64,000 nucleotides of DNA from Chloroflexota bacterium (GTDB lineage: Bacteria > Chloroflexota > Dehalococcoidia > Lucifugimonadales > UBA3495). The stretch covers positions 82,933 to 146,932 of the forward strand of contig JAPPMU010000024.1 of NCBI GenBank assembly GCA_028873965.1, read 5' to 3'. The notes below the pieces were generated by a model. The model did no database searches. It was not told the origin of the DNA and worked only from the letters and a program-made list of their open reading frames with translations. The position numbers and the translations under genes were made by a program. This document shows, in pieces, positions 1 to 8,981 of this stretch (positions are counted from its first letter, which is position 1; every line of letters starts with the position of its first letter).

Positions 1-419
1 AGAAAATCGATCATTCGCATCGGGAACTGAGCGCGAAAATCGATCATTCGCATCGCGAACTGGACGAGAAAATCGATCATTCGCATCGGGAACTGAGCGC
101 GAAAATCGATCATTCGCATCGCGAACTGGACGAGAAAATCGATCATTCGCATCGGGAACTGAGCGCGAAAATCGATCATTCGCATCGCGAACTGGACGAG
201 AAAATCGACCAGTCGAACCGGGAGCTGAGCGAGAAAATCGACCGGTTGCGCGAGGATATGATGCAACAGATGGCGCAGATGAAAAACGAAATCATCAACG
301 CCTTGGTGAATCATTCTCACCCCGAGCCCGGCGGTCCGCCAGTATTCACCGCGCCACCTTCGATCACTCCGCCGGACCCCACAGCACGAGAGACGGAAGC
401 CACTCCCGCGGACGACTAA
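1..419 (+). CDS. Hendecad-repeat coiled-coil protein, C-terminal part (5' end outside window)
   Basis: An open frame enters from the window edge (first full codon at base 3) and stops with TAA at 417-419, giving 138 visible residues and no start. The first seven 11-residue units read KIDHSHRELSA / KIDHSHRELDE alternately, the seventh being KIDQSNRELSE; the repeat then decays into LREDMMQQMAQMKNEII. The tail after NHSHPEPGG is Pro/Thr-rich and probably disordered. An 11-residue period with I and L at fixed positions fits a hendecad coiled coil, so a structural or oligomerising role is likely. No catalytic motif is visible. Function is unknown. Confidence 0.7.
   Translation, partial: KIDHSHRELSAKIDHSHRELDEKIDHSHRELSAKIDHSHRELDEKIDHSHRELSAKIDHSHRELDEKIDQSNRELSEKIDRLREDMMQQMAQMKNEIINALVNHSHPEPGGPPVFTAPPSITPPDPTARETEATPADD
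3..233 (+). repeat. In-frame tandem repeat, 33-bp unit with 66-bp higher-order period
   Basis: Seven contiguous 33-bp units run from 3 to 233. Alternate units end in GAGCGCG or GGACGAG, so the longer period is 66 bp. The first six are almost identical at DNA level; the seventh has diverged (KIDQSNRELSE). There are no spacers and the period keeps the frame, so this is a protein-coding repeat. Near-identity suggests recent expansion, and the array may continue upstream of the window. Confidence 0.9.
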
Positions 420-421
420 AT

Positions 422-799
422 CTACGTTGCGCTGTTGTCGTCCATGAACATCCCGACCACGTTCCCCTCGGTGTCGCGGAAGTTGGCGAACCAGCCCACT
501 CCGGGAATTACGGTGCGCGGGGTCACTATTTCACAGCCCGCCGCCGTCACCTTGGCAACGTAGGCATCCAGGTCGTCCACGTTGATGACCACCAGGGTTC
601 CCCCGAAGTTGACCGCAGCCCCGCGAGCGATGAGCGCGCCGCCGATGCCGTAGGGCTCATCGTCGCCGCCGGTATCCTGCAGGTAGTATTCCTCCGGCCC
701 GTCCCACTTGCTGGACTTCCAGCCGAACACATCGGCATAGAATTTGTTGGCGCGGTCGGCGTCGTCAAAGGGCAGTTCGAAGTGCACGATCTTGGGCAT
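422..799 (-). CDS. VOC (glyoxalase/bleomycin resistance) superfamily protein
   Basis: This 125-residue protein has the length and pattern of a single-domain vicinal oxygen chelate protein: MPKIVHFELP with the first strand, then ADRANKFYADVFGW (the alpha helix motif), and near the C-terminus the DTEGNVVGMF strand that usually carries the metal-binding glutamate. Family members bind a divalent metal and act as lyases, dioxygenases or resistance proteins; the substrate cannot be told from sequence. It ends two bases after the upstream plus-strand gene, tail to tail, and is followed at 827-1384 by an acetyltransferase on the same strand. Confidence 0.85.
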   Translation of the reverse strand: MPKIVHFELPFDDADRANKFYADVFGWKSSKWDGPEEYYLQDTGGDDEPYGIGGALIARGAAVNFGGTLVVINVDDLDAYVAKVTAAGCEIVTPRTVIPGVGWFANFRDTEGNVVGMFMDDNSAT

Positions 800-826
800 G
801 GTTCCTCCGTGAAATTGTCGTATGGT

Positions 827-1384
827 TCAGGCGCCGCCGGTGGTTACAGTGGGTTGCCACTCCTCCGCCAGCAGTGCATACAATAGTGTATCCCACCATC
901 GCCCCTTGAAAAATTCGTTACGCCGCAACCGTCCTTCCTGCCTGAACCCCAGCCGCTCCAGCACCCGTGCCGACGCGATGTTGTCGGCGATGCACCAGGA
1001 TGAGATGCGCCGCAGTCCCAGCTCCCGGAACCCGAAATCAACCATGGCCTGGGCCGCCTCCGTGGCATAGCCATGTCCCCAATGTTGTGGAGACAGTTCG
1101 TAACCGATGTCTGCCTCCCAATCGTTATCGAGCTTGCGACGGATGCCGCAGTTGCCGATCAAGCGGCCGTCGTCGCGCAGGACAATCGCCAGCTGGAACC
1201 GCCGCCTCGGTTGCTCCGCCTGCCACTGGCGGAACATCTCGACGAATGCCCGTGCGTCGGCTTCTCTGCGGTCTTCCCACGGGTAGTATCGAAGATAAAG
1301 CGGGTCGCGCTGGTAATCCAGCACGGCCCGCCAGTCATCCGCTCCGAACTCCCGCAGGACCAGACGCTCAGTGGTGATTTGCAT
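827..1384 (-). CDS. GNAT family N-acetyltransferase (RimJ/RimL type)
   Basis: The frame is open much further upstream, but similarity begins at MQITTERLVLREF, so I place the start at 1384 (185 residues). The N-terminal ERLVLREF strand, the acetyl-CoA pyrophosphate loop region WGHGYATEAAQAMVDFGF, and the NIASARVLERLGFRQEG motif are typical of RimJ/RimL-like acetyltransferases that modify protein N-termini or small amines. The substrate is unknown. The start lies 11 bases downstream of the end of the GMC oxidoreductase gene, so the two may be co-transcribed. Confidence 0.88.
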   Translation of the reverse strand: MQITTERLVLREFGADDWRAVLDYQRDPLYLRYYPWEDRREADARAFVEMFRQWQAEQPRRRFQLAIVLRDDGRLIGNCGIRRKLDNDWEADIGYELSPQHWGHGYATEAAQAMVDFGFRELGLRRISSWCIADNIASARVLERLGFRQEGRLRRNEFFKGRWWDTLLYALLAEEWQPTVTTGGA

Positions 1385-1395
1385 AGGCGTTGCGG

Positions 1396-2991
1396 CTAGG
1401 AGATTGCGGAAGAACCCTCTCCCTTGAGGTAGTCGGCGGTGCGCAGCGCCAGCGCCTGTATCGTCGTGGTCGGGTTGATGCAGGCCCCGGTGGTGAAGAT
1501 GCTGCCGTCGATGATGAACAGGTTGGGCACGTCGTGGGCGCGACCCCAGCGATCCACCACCGAGCGGTCGGGGTCGGATCCCATGCGCGCGGTGCCGAGC
1601 AAATGCCAGCCGGCGTTGCGGCGCAGGCGGGACGAGACGACCTTCTTCGCGCCGGCCGCTTCCAGAACCTCGGTGGCGCGGGCGATCCCGTGGTCCAGCA
1701 TGGCCCAGGTGTTGTCGCTCACGGTGTAATCGATCTTGGGCGCGGGTATGCCGTGGCGGTCGGTGAGCGTCGGGTCCAGCGTGACCGTGTTGTGCTCTTC
1801 GGGCAGGTCCTCGGTCATGATGACAATGCCCATCTGGTGGCGGAACCGTTCGGCAAAGTCCCGGTGGTGTCCCTCGCCCCATTGCACCTGCTGGCCGACC
1901 AGACCGCCCAGCGCGAGCTGTAGCGGAGCGCCGCCGACATTGGATATCTGCATGTCGTAACCGCGCACGAACCCCCGACGCGCGTCGGTCTCGTAGAACT
2001 CCTGGCTCAGCATGGAAGAGCCCCGCGGCCCGTCGTCGGGGCCCAAGTCCTCGTCGAACAGGCCCAGCACGTAGCCGCAGGGATGGTGCATCAGGTTGCG
2101 CCCCACCTGCCCGCTGCTGTTGGCCAGGCCATCCGGGAACAGCGCGCTCTTCGAGTTCAGAAGCAGCCGGGACGTGCCGATGCCGTTGCAAGCCAGCACC
2201 ACGACTTTCGCGAACTGCGCCTGCAGGTCGCCGTTGCGGTCGTAGTATGCGGCCCCGGCGGCCCGTCCGCCGGCGTCCACCAGGATCTCCCGCACGCGGG
2301 CATGGGTGATCAGGCGCGCTCCCTGCTTGAGGGCGCTGGGCCAGAAGATGATGTCGCTGCTGGATGGCGAGCGCAGGTACTCGCCCACGTCCGCCTGCCT
2401 GCCGTCGTAGGCGGTGGACGCCACGGCGTTATCCGACGACCACCAGTGCCAACCCAGCTGGTTGAAGGCGCGGGCCAGTTTCTCGCCGCCCGGGCCGATG
2501 GGCAGCGGCGGCGTGGGGCGGGCCGGCTTGGGCGGGTAGGCCGGGTCTCCCTGCAACCCGCTGACGCCGTGGGCGCGGTCGTTCTGGTCGTAGTAGGGTT
2601 CCAGCTCAAAGTAGTCCATGGGCCAGTCGTCGGCCACGCCGTCCAGCGACTTGAGCCGGAAGTCCGACGGATGGAACCGGGGGAAGTGGGAACCCCAGTG
2701 AATGGTGCTGCCGCCTACCGCGTTGTACATGTACGGCGCGATGGGGGTGTCGTCCTCGTTGACCGGATAGTCCTCCGCCAACCCTCGGAAGTTGGGGTTG
2801 GGATGGAAGTCGGTCTGCCAGTGCAGTTGCGCCTGCGGCTCGTTCACCGGAAAGGCGTTCAGCGGCACCCAGCCGCCCTGCTCCAGGCACACCACCTTGA
2901 CGCCGGCCTGGGTCAGGCTCCATGTAAAAGCCCCACCGGAAGCGCCGGCCCCGATGACCAGGACGTCGGCAATGTCATGCTTGCTGCCCAT
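1396..2991 (-). CDS. GMC family FAD-dependent oxidoreductase
   Basis: The 531-residue product starts with a Rossmann FAD site, DVLVIGAGASGG (about residues 9-20), followed by an acidic residue at the end of the second strand (VVCLEQGG). The C-terminal GMC domain shows GWHLLGTARMG with the expected active-site histidine, then NLFIIDGSIF and INPTTTIQALALR. Family members oxidise alcohols, sugars or sterols with FAD; length is normal. No signal peptide is apparent. It starts 24 bases after the stop of the Uma2 gene. The substrate cannot be assigned. Confidence 0.9.
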   Translation of the reverse strand: MGSKHDIADVLVIGAGASGGAFTWSLTQAGVKVVCLEQGGWVPLNAFPVNEPQAQLHWQTDFHPNPNFRGLAEDYPVNEDDTPIAPYMYNAVGGSTIHWGSHFPRFHPSDFRLKSLDGVADDWPMDYFELEPYYDQNDRAHGVSGLQGDPAYPPKPARPTPPLPIGPGGEKLARAFNQLGWHWWSSDNAVASTAYDGRQADVGEYLRSPSSSDIIFWPSALKQGARLITHARVREILVDAGGRAAGAAYYDRNGDLQAQFAKVVVLACNGIGTSRLLLNSKSALFPDGLANSSGQVGRNLMHHPCGYVLGLFDEDLGPDDGPRGSSMLSQEFYETDARRGFVRGYDMQISNVGGAPLQLALGGLVGQQVQWGEGHHRDFAERFRHQMGIVIMTEDLPEEHNTVTLDPTLTDRHGIPAPKIDYTVSDNTWAMLDHGIARATEVLEAAGAKKVVSSRLRRNAGWHLLGTARMGSDPDRSVVDRWGRAHDVPNLFIIDGSIFTTGACINPTTTIQALALRTADYLKGEGSSAIS

Positions 2992-3015
2992 GTGTTTGCT
3001 CCTGATTATTGTCGG

Positions 3016-3726
3016 CTACCGCTCTAGCTCTGCCTCTAGCTGACGGATGCGCTCTTGCGCCTCAGCCAGTGCCGTCTCCAACTCCTGAGGGGCCATGAGA
3101 AATCCATCGGTTTTCGGGTCGTAAAAGCGTAGTTTTCCGCTGTCCCAACACAGGTACAGATCCAGCACCGGGCTGTAACCAGACACCATGCCGAACATTT
3201 TCCCGGAGCGGTGATCGGCCAAGTCAATGGGTTCGTATTGCCCGTTCACCAACCTGTCGCCGGCCAGCGGGGCGTCGTGATACCTGCCGCCGGAGTAGTC
3301 AAACCTCCAATATTCGCCCACCCCGAACGCGGCGTAATCGTCGCGCTTGGTGGTGTAGTCGGCCCTTCCGGTGCTGGGGGAGGCCACTTCCAGCACCAAG
3401 TCCGGAGGCTTGCCCACAACGGCGATCTCATATCCGTTGTTCTCGGATATGTCATCTGGATCGACACCATATGCGATCAGCAAGTCTGGGTATCTCCATC
3501 GGGACTGCGGTTGATTTCGGTCGATGCAGAGATACCCTTCACCACTGACCAGGACATCGGGCTGACGGACAAAGTGACGGTAGATGGTATTGCCGATGGC
3601 GGCCCGATGGTAGTGGTTGTACTGTCGCATATCGTGCTTTCTGGGCGGGTCGGGCAGCGGCGGTTTGCGCCATGCTGCGCCGGCGTCACCCGGCTTGACG
3701 ACTGCTGAGTTTCTGGGCGTCATCAT
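3016..3726 (-). CDS. Uma2 family (DUF820) putative restriction-endonuclease-like protein
   Basis: This 236-residue protein carries the PD-(D/E)XK-type core of Uma2 proteins: YPDLLIAYG, then DLVLEVASPST with the catalytic Glu, then the conserved KRDDYAAFGVGEYWRFD. The C-terminus (ALAEAQERIRQLEAELER) is a short coiled coil often found on Uma2 proteins. The first 32 residues look unlike the family; an in-frame ATG at 3630 (MRQYNHYHR) is an alternative start, but GAGAGG lies just upstream of the tandem ATGs at 3726/3723. Uma2 proteins are abundant in Chloroflexota and cyanobacteria and their role is unsettled. This is one of three in the window. Confidence 0.85.
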   Translation of the reverse strand: MMTPRNSAVVKPGDAGAAWRKPPLPDPPRKHDMRQYNHYHRAAIGNTIYRHFVRQPDVLVSGEGYLCIDRNQPQSRWRYPDLLIAYGVDPDDISENNGYEIAVVGKPPDLVLEVASPSTGRADYTTKRDDYAAFGVGEYWRFDYSGGRYHDAPLAGDRLVNGQYEPIDLADHRSGKMFGMVSGYSPVLDLYLCWDSGKLRFYDPKTDGFLMAPQELETALAEAQERIRQLEAELER

Positions 3727-3765
3727 TAGCCTCTCAATTGGAACGCGATTACCGTTTCGCCCGGC

Positions 3766-4965
3766 CTATTTGCGCTCGAACACCGCCGCCACGCCCTGTC
3801 CGCCGCCCACGCACATGGTCTCCAGGCCCCACTGGGCGTCCTGGCGCTGCATCTCGTGGAGCATGGTGGTGAGGATGCGGGCGCCCGTGGCCGCGATGGG
3901 GTGGCCCAGCGAGATGCCGGAGCCGTTCACGTTCAGGTTGTCCTCGTGGGGCAACTGCCACTCGCGCAGCACCGCCAGCACCTGGGCTGCGAAGGCTTCG
4001 TTCAGCTCGATGATGTCCATGTCGCCCAGCGTCATGCCGATCTTGTCCATCACCTTGTTCACCGCCGGAACCGGGCCGATGCCCATGGTGGCGGGATGGC
4101 AGCCGGTGACGGCCCAACCGCGCAGGAAGGCCATGGGTTCCAGGCCCAGCTCCTCCAGCTTGTCCTCGGCCACCACCAGGCAGACCGACGCCGCGTCGTT
4201 CTGGCTGCTGGCGTTGCCGGCGGTGACCACGCCGTCGCGCATCACCGGACGCAACCGGCCCAGGACCTCCATGGTGGTGTCGGCGCGGGGACCCTCGTCG
4301 GCGTCGAAGATCTTGGGGTCACCGCGCCGCTGGGGAATGCTCACCGGCACGATCTCGTCGGCGAACTTGCCCGAATCCCGGGCGGCTACGGCGCGCTGGT
4401 GGCTGCGCAGGGCGTACTCGTCCTGCTCCTCACGGGGGATTTCGTACTCGCGGGCCAGGTTCTCCGCGGTCTCGACCATGCCGCCGGGGATGGGTCCGAA
4501 CCGCTCGTCCGGCGCGATGGTGACGCGAGCGCGGGCCAGCCGATCGTGGAAGGTCACTGAGCCAAATCGCGCGCCCCAGCGGGACTCGTTGCTGTAGAAC
4601 TCCGCGCTGCTCATGCTCTCGGCGCCGCCAGCGATGACCACGTCGGCGTTCTCCGTCTGGATCAGCATGGAGGCGTTGAGGATGGCCTGCAAGCCCGAGG
4701 AGCAGCGACGGTCCAACTGGTAGCCGGGCACTTCGATGGGCAGCCCGGCCTTCAGTCCGGCCAGGCGCCCGATGGCCGGATTCTCGCCCGAGGGATACCC
4801 GTGTCCGAGGATCACGTCATCGACCTGGGCCGGGTCCACGCCGCTGCGTTCCAGCGCGGCCTGGATTACCGTGGATGCCAGTTCGGCGGCGGGCACGTCC
4901 CGCAGCGCTCCGCCGAAATTGCCGACGGCGGTGCGGACCGGGGAAACGATGGCTACTCCTCTCAT
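3766..4965 (-). CDS. Thiolase family acetyl-CoA C-acyltransferase
   Basis: The 399-residue protein has the full thiolase pattern: the nucleophile Cys88 in LDRRCSSGLQAI, NVNGSGISLGHPIAATGAR with the catalytic histidine, and MCVGGGQGVA with the second cysteine near the C-terminus. It catalyses reversible condensation or cleavage of acyl-CoA and acetyl-CoA, in beta-oxidation or the reverse direction. Length is normal for a bacterial thiolase. No other beta-oxidation gene lies beside it; an enoyl-CoA hydratase occurs 28 kb away. Direction and chain length are unknown. Confidence 0.93.
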   Translation of the reverse strand: MRGVAIVSPVRTAVGNFGGALRDVPAAELASTVIQAALERSGVDPAQVDDVILGHGYPSGENPAIGRLAGLKAGLPIEVPGYQLDRRCSSGLQAILNASMLIQTENADVVIAGGAESMSSAEFYSNESRWGARFGSVTFHDRLARARVTIAPDERFGPIPGGMVETAENLAREYEIPREEQDEYALRSHQRAVAARDSGKFADEIVPVSIPQRRGDPKIFDADEGPRADTTMEVLGRLRPVMRDGVVTAGNASSQNDAASVCLVVAEDKLEELGLEPMAFLRGWAVTGCHPATMGIGPVPAVNKVMDKIGMTLGDMDIIELNEAFAAQVLAVLREWQLPHEDNLNVNGSGISLGHPIAATGARILTTMLHEMQRQDAQWGLETMCVGGGQGVAAVFERK

Positions 4966-5086
4966 GACGGCCTCCTTGGGATGCGAAAAATGCCGACATC
5001 AATGAGGCCGGCGGGTTTGCTGAATGGTGCGGGCATGATACCCGCTGCGCGTCGGGGTGTAAAACCACGCCACGATTGGAGTGCAG

Positions 5087-5177
5087 GTCATTGCGAGCGT
5101 AGGGTGGCGATCTCGTTGACGGAGGAGTGCTTCTTCACGCGTCGAGATCACCACGTCGCTGCGCTCCTCGCGATGAC
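5087..5177. repeat. Intergenic palindromic repeat with GTCATTGCGAGCG ends
   Basis: In the 220-base gap between the thiolase and uracil-DNA glycosylase genes, GTCATTGCGAGCGTAGGGTGG at the left and TGCGCTCCTCGCGATGAC at the right form opposed arms, with GATCTCG and CGAGATC inside. The same core occurs at 36127-36256 and 59952-60083, and a half copy at 41047-41077. I see no gene in this gap. It resembles the short dispersed palindromes of many bacterial genomes and could fold as a hairpin in RNA. Confidence 0.75.
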
Positions 5178-5185
5178 AAAGCAGG

Positions 5186-5890
5186 TCAGAACCCGCAGGC
5201 GTCCCGCGCCCGGGCGAACACCGCGTCCAGCATGGGTTCGGTCAGCCGGCCGGTCTGGGTGTTCTGCTGGCTGGGATGGTAGCAGGCGATCAGCAACGGC
5301 CCGCCATCCGGCAGCAGGGTCGCCACGTCGTGCCCGAAGGGAGGCTTGCGGTCCGGCGGAGTGCGTCCCGCGGCGGCGTATGCGCGCAGGAAAGCGTCAA
5401 AGGCGATGCGACCCAGGGCTACCACGGCGCGCAGGTCAGTGAGCAGCTCGATCTCGCGAACGATGTAGGGCTGGCAGGCGGCCAATTCTTCCCGCGTCGG
5501 CTTGTTGGCCGGCGGAGCGCAGCGTGCGGCCGCCGTAATCAGCGCGCCGTGAAGCTCCAAGCCGTCTCCCGGCCGGCTCGACTCGGGTTGGTTGGCGAAA
5601 CCGGCCCGGTGCAGCGCGCCGAACAGCCAGTCTCCGCTGCGGTCGCCGGTGAACATGCGGCCCGTGCGGTTGCCCCCATGGGCCGCGGGAGCCAGGCCCA
5701 CGATCAGCAGGCGAGCGTGGGGGTCGCCGAAGGCCGCGAGAGGACGCCCCCAATAATCCTCCTCGCGGTACATCCGCCGCTTGACCCGCGCGGTCTCCTC
5801 CCGCCATTCCACCAGGCGCGGGCAGGCGCGGCAGGCGACGACCTGCTGCTGCACCTGGTCAATACTGGCGGCGTTGGCGATAGCCGACAT
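5186..5890 (-). CDS. Family 5 uracil-DNA glycosylase (UDGb)
   Basis: The 234-residue protein matches UDGb in length and motifs. It has the N-terminal [11 protein letters not shown] iron-sulfur cysteine pair, the active-site region [25 protein letters not shown] characteristic of family 5 (motif I with Ala where other UDGs have a catalytic polar residue), and the C-terminal [14 protein letters not shown] loop. Further cysteines at ARCAPP and ACQPY complete the likely 4Fe-4S set. Family 5 enzymes remove uracil and some deaminated purines from DNA in base excision repair. A palindromic element separates it from hyuB. Confidence 0.92.
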   Translation of the reverse strand: MSAIANAASIDQVQQQVVACRACPRLVEWREETARVKRRMYREEDYWGRPLAAFGDPHARLLIVGLAPAAHGGNRTGRMFTGDRSGDWLFGALHRAGFANQPESSRPGDGLELHGALITAAARCAPPANKPTREELAACQPYIVREIELLTDLRAVVALGRIAFDAFLRAYAAAGRTPPDRKPPFGHDVATLLPDGGPLLIACYHPSQQNTQTGRLTEPMLDAVFARARDACGF

Positions 5891-5896
5891 TCGTTT

Positions 5897-5980
5897 TACC
5901 GGGATAAACCGGATGAACGGGATGGACAGGATAAGCGAACGAGCATCCTGTTTATCTTGTGTATCCCGTTCATCCCGGTA
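5897..5980. repeat. Imperfect inverted repeat between udg and hyuB
   Basis: TACCGGGATAAACCGGATGAACGGGAT at the left is mirrored by ATCCCGTTCATCCCGGTA at the right, with ACAGGATAA and ATCCTGTTTATC as inner arms. It fills nearly the whole intergenic space and ends two bases from the hyuB stop. As RNA it would fold into a long hairpin that could serve as a terminator or processing site for hyuB. Confidence 0.6.
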
Positions 5981-5982
5981 AA

Positions 5983-7581
5983 TTAATGATGGTGGTGGTC
6001 AGCCGGCGCTCCCCAACCGCCGCCGCCGGGCGTCCGGATGCTGAGCACGTCGCCGGCTTCAACGTCCAGCGTTTCCTTGCCGGCCAGGCGAACCTCTTCG
6101 TAGCCACCTTTCAGCAGGACATTTTCGCCGTGCTCGCCGTGGTGTCCGCCGTGGTAGCCGGGCGGGGCGTAACGACGCCGTTCGGACAGCACGGTAACCC
6201 GCGCGGGACTGAGGAACTCCACGTCGCGGATCAGGCCGTCGCCGCCCTTGTGCAACCCATCGCCCCCGGATCCGCGACGCAGGGCGTAGCGGCGCAGACG
6301 CAGCGGGAAGGCGAACTCCAGCGCTTCCACCGGGGTGTTCATGGTATTGGTCATGTGGGTGTGGATGCCGGACACGCCGTCCTTGTCAGGGCGCGCGCCC
6401 ATGCCGCCGCCGATGGTCTCGTAATAGACATAGGGCTTGTCGCGGGAAATGTCGTGCCCGCCGATGATCATGTTGTTCATCGTGCCCTGGGACGAAGCCG
6501 GAATCCGGTCGGGCATGGCCTGGCTCATGGCGGCCAGCAGCACGTCGGTGATGCGCTGCGAGGTTTCCACGTTGCCGCCGGCGACTCCGCGCTGGGGCAG
6601 CGGATCCACCAGGCTCCCCCGGGGCGTGATGACCTCCACCGGCCGCAGGCACCCCTGGTTCGCCGGCGCCTCGTCGCCCACGACGCAACGCACCACGTAC
6701 AGGCTGGCCGAAACCGTGACGGCGCGAGGGGCGTTGATGCAGCCGGGCCGCTGATCGGCAGTGCCGGTGAAGTCAATCTTCATCCGATCGCCGGCTACGG
6801 TGACGGCAACGGAGATGCGCACCGGCTCCTCGGTCAGTCCATCATCGTCCATGTAATCGGTGACGCTGTAGGTACCATCCGGGATTTCCGTGATGCGGCG
6901 GCGGGTGAGGCGCTCCGAGTAGTCCAGCAACGCGTCCATGTGATCGAGGGTCTCATCAATCCCGTACCGCTCGGCGATCTCGGTGAGACGCTTCTCGCCG
7001 ACGCGGATGGAAGCGATCTGCGCCGACAGGTCGCCCTGCCGGTCATCGGGAGTGCGGGAGTTGCGGCAGATCAGCGCGATGACCTCGTGGTTGATGCGCC
7101 CGCCCCGCGACAGCTTCAGCGGCGGGATAATCATCCCTTCCTGGTAAAGCTCGGTGGACAGGGGCATGGAGCCGGGCGCCATGCCGCCCACGTCGGAGTG
7201 GTGGCCCCGGTTGCTGACGTAGCCGATGAGTTGCTTGCCGCCATCGCCATCGACGTACGCCGGCGCCACCAACGTGATGTCCGGCAGGTGCGACCCACCC
7301 AGGTAGGGGTCATTCAGGATGACGATGTCCCCCGGCCGGAGCCCGCGCGGAAACGTTTGCAACGCCGCTTGCACCGAGGCCGGCATGGCTCCCAGGTGCA
7401 CCGGCTGGTGCGCGGCCTGGGCCACCATTTCGGCCGCAGGATTGAACAGCGCGCAGGAGAAGTCCTGTCGCTCCTTCATGTTGGTGGAGTAGCTGGTGCG
7501 TTGCAAAGCCACGCCCATCTCCTCCGAAACGGAGATGAACATGTTCTTGAAAACTTCCAGGCTGATGGCGTCAACGGGCAT
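5983..7581 (-). CDS. hyuB: Hydantoinase B / oxoprolinase family protein (HyuB)
   Basis: This 532-residue protein has the HyuB start ([43 protein letters not shown]), the metal-binding [13 protein letters not shown] segment, RGHHSDVGG, and the C-terminal [16 protein letters not shown]. HyuB is the large subunit that pairs with HyuA in ATP-dependent hydrolysis of hydantoins, 5-oxoproline or related cyclic amides. The presumed partner hyuA lies 1.8 kb upstream on the same strand (9335-11341), separated by a protease-like gene, a deacetylase gene and a small plus-strand gene. The substrate is unknown. Confidence 0.9.
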   Translation of the reverse strand: MPVDAISLEVFKNMFISVSEEMGVALQRTSYSTNMKERQDFSCALFNPAAEMVAQAAHQPVHLGAMPASVQAALQTFPRGLRPGDIVILNDPYLGGSHLPDITLVAPAYVDGDGGKQLIGYVSNRGHHSDVGGMAPGSMPLSTELYQEGMIIPPLKLSRGGRINHEVIALICRNSRTPDDRQGDLSAQIASIRVGEKRLTEIAERYGIDETLDHMDALLDYSERLTRRRITEIPDGTYSVTDYMDDDGLTEEPVRISVAVTVAGDRMKIDFTGTADQRPGCINAPRAVTVSASLYVVRCVVGDEAPANQGCLRPVEVITPRGSLVDPLPQRGVAGGNVETSQRITDVLLAAMSQAMPDRIPASSQGTMNNMIIGGHDISRDKPYVYYETIGGGMGARPDKDGVSGIHTHMTNTMNTPVEALEFAFPLRLRRYALRRGSGGDGLHKGGDGLIRDVEFLSPARVTVLSERRRYAPPGYHGGHHGEHGENVLLKGGYEEVRLAGKETLDVEAGDVLSIRTPGGGGWGAPADHHHH

Positions 7582-7646
7582 GGCGGTGATGTCTCCTGAA
7601 ACGGTACTGGACGCTCGCGGCGGAAAGACGCCGCCGGGCCGGATAT

Positions 7647-8066
7647 TTACAGAGTTAATTCTGCGCGTATCAACTGGTGGTTCTTGGCGTCGGCGGCCAG
7701 GGCGAACGCCTCCAGCGCCATGGCTCCGAGCAAGACTTTACGGCTGTCGGTACCGAAGATGACATACACGCTTGCAGTTTCCCCCAACAGTTCCATCTCC
7801 GTCCAACCTATGGCCAATTCCAGCTGAGAACCGTCGGCCAAGCTGAAGGTTCTAATCCTTTCCCGCTCGATACCCAACTCATCCAGGATGTCCGCCGGAA
7901 TGACAGTGTACGACGCCCCAGTGTCCACCAGACCGTTCAACGTCCGCTCACGGCCGTCGGCGCGATTCCTGATGGTGAAATCGACCCTGAAAGTTCCCAC
8001 TTCGCCTCCGATGGTGGTGCCAGGAAGGATTATCCAATCGTCGCTGTTTTGATGCTTTTCTATCAT
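7647..8066 (-). CDS. Clan AA (retropepsin-like) aspartic protease
   Basis: The 139-residue protein carries a single retropepsin-type active site, LVDTGASYTVIP, after a beta-rich lead, and the second conserved region VLLGAMALEAFALAAD. One such domain per chain implies a homodimer. Bacterial members of this family are small and often paired with DUF5678-like or other small genes. The window has three more related genes (43842-44278, 54959-55540, 60157-60516). It sits 13 bases after the deacetylase gene on the same strand. The target is unknown. Confidence 0.85.
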   Translation of the reverse strand: MIEKHQNSDDWIILPGTTIGGEVGTFRVDFTIRNRADGRERTLNGLVDTGASYTVIPADILDELGIERERIRTFSLADGSQLELAIGWTEMELLGETASVYVIFGTDSRKVLLGAMALEAFALAADAKNHQLIRAELTL

Positions 8067-8079
8067 GTTGCCCTCCCCG

Positions 8080-8898
8080 TCAGAGTGCAGACAGCAAATC
8101 CACCGCGCCGGCCGGAGCCGCCAGTTGGTAGTACTCCGTTCCCATCAGCCTACGCATCACCTCCGGGGGCAACTGCTCGAAGGGGCCGTCGCTGCTGATC
8201 TGGGTGCGGTGGCAGGACAGGGAGGCGATCTTGGTGTCCACCCACGGTGAGATGTCCAGCGTGGTGGTCACCTCGTCGTCGGGCGTTCCCAGCGTGTCCA
8301 CCGCGTCAACGGCAAAGGGCGGCGTGATGCCCCGATCGGTCATCTCCTGCCACAGGCGCTGGAACACGCTGCGGGGGAAGCAGACGTAGTACAGCAGCGG
8401 GGTGGCCGCATCCGGGTCTGAAGCGCGTTCGGCGGCGGCAGTGGCGTGGGCGCACATGGTCTTGTGGTCGGGATGACCGTAGCCGCCGGTCGGGTCGTGG
8501 GTTATGACGACGTGCGCGTTAACCTCGGCGATGATGCCGCGCAACTGCTCCACCACCGCTTCGGTATTGGCATTGCAATAGGCGTTGGGGTGATTGTTGT
8601 CATCCCAGCCTTCCATCCCGCTATCCCGGTAGTCCAGGAACCTCACGTCGCTGATGCCGGTGATGTCCATGGCGTCGCGCAGTTCCTGCTTGCGGACCTG
8701 CCACAGGTTTTCCGGCGTGGCCAGCGCCGGGTCGCTGATCTCACCGACGTCCCCGTTGGTGGCGCAGACCAGCGTGACCCGCGCGCCGCCGGCCGACAGC
8801 ATCGCCAGCAGCCCGCCCGAGGCGAACCCCTCGTCGTCAGGATGGGCGTAGCAAGCCAGGACGGAGAGGCGTGAAATAGAGATGACAGGAGTGGTCAT
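8080..8898 (-). CDS. PIG-L (LmbE-like) family deacetylase
   Basis: The 272-residue protein has the zinc-binding AHPDDEG motif at the end of the first strand (CYAHPDDEGFASGG) and the downstream HDPTGGYGHPDH motif that supplies the third ligand. PIG-L proteins remove N-acetyl groups from GlcNAc-inositol, mycothiol intermediates, bacillithiol intermediates or other sugars. Which of these applies cannot be told here. No glycosyltransferase or thiol-ligase gene is adjacent. Length is normal. Confidence 0.9.
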   Translation of the reverse strand: MTTPVISISRLSVLACYAHPDDEGFASGGLLAMLSAGGARVTLVCATNGDVGEISDPALATPENLWQVRKQELRDAMDITGISDVRFLDYRDSGMEGWDDNNHPNAYCNANTEAVVEQLRGIIAEVNAHVVITHDPTGGYGHPDHKTMCAHATAAAERASDPDAATPLLYYVCFPRSVFQRLWQEMTDRGITPPFAVDAVDTLGTPDDEVTTTLDISPWVDTKIASLSCHRTQISSDGPFEQLPPEVMRRLMGTEYYQLAAPAGAVDLLSAL

Positions 8899-8981
8899 AG
8901 TCCCAGATACGTGGAGTGATTTTACAGTCCGGCGGCCACGATGCTACATTGCATCATACCTGTCAACCAAGGATGCGCACG

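Noticed and set aside
3-233. Short regular repeats considered as a CRISPR array
   Set aside because: Units are contiguous, with no variable spacers, and stay in one reading frame.
5959-7599. A 546-codon plus-strand frame opposite hyuB
   Set aside because: Antisense shadow; HyuB motifs are on the minus strand.
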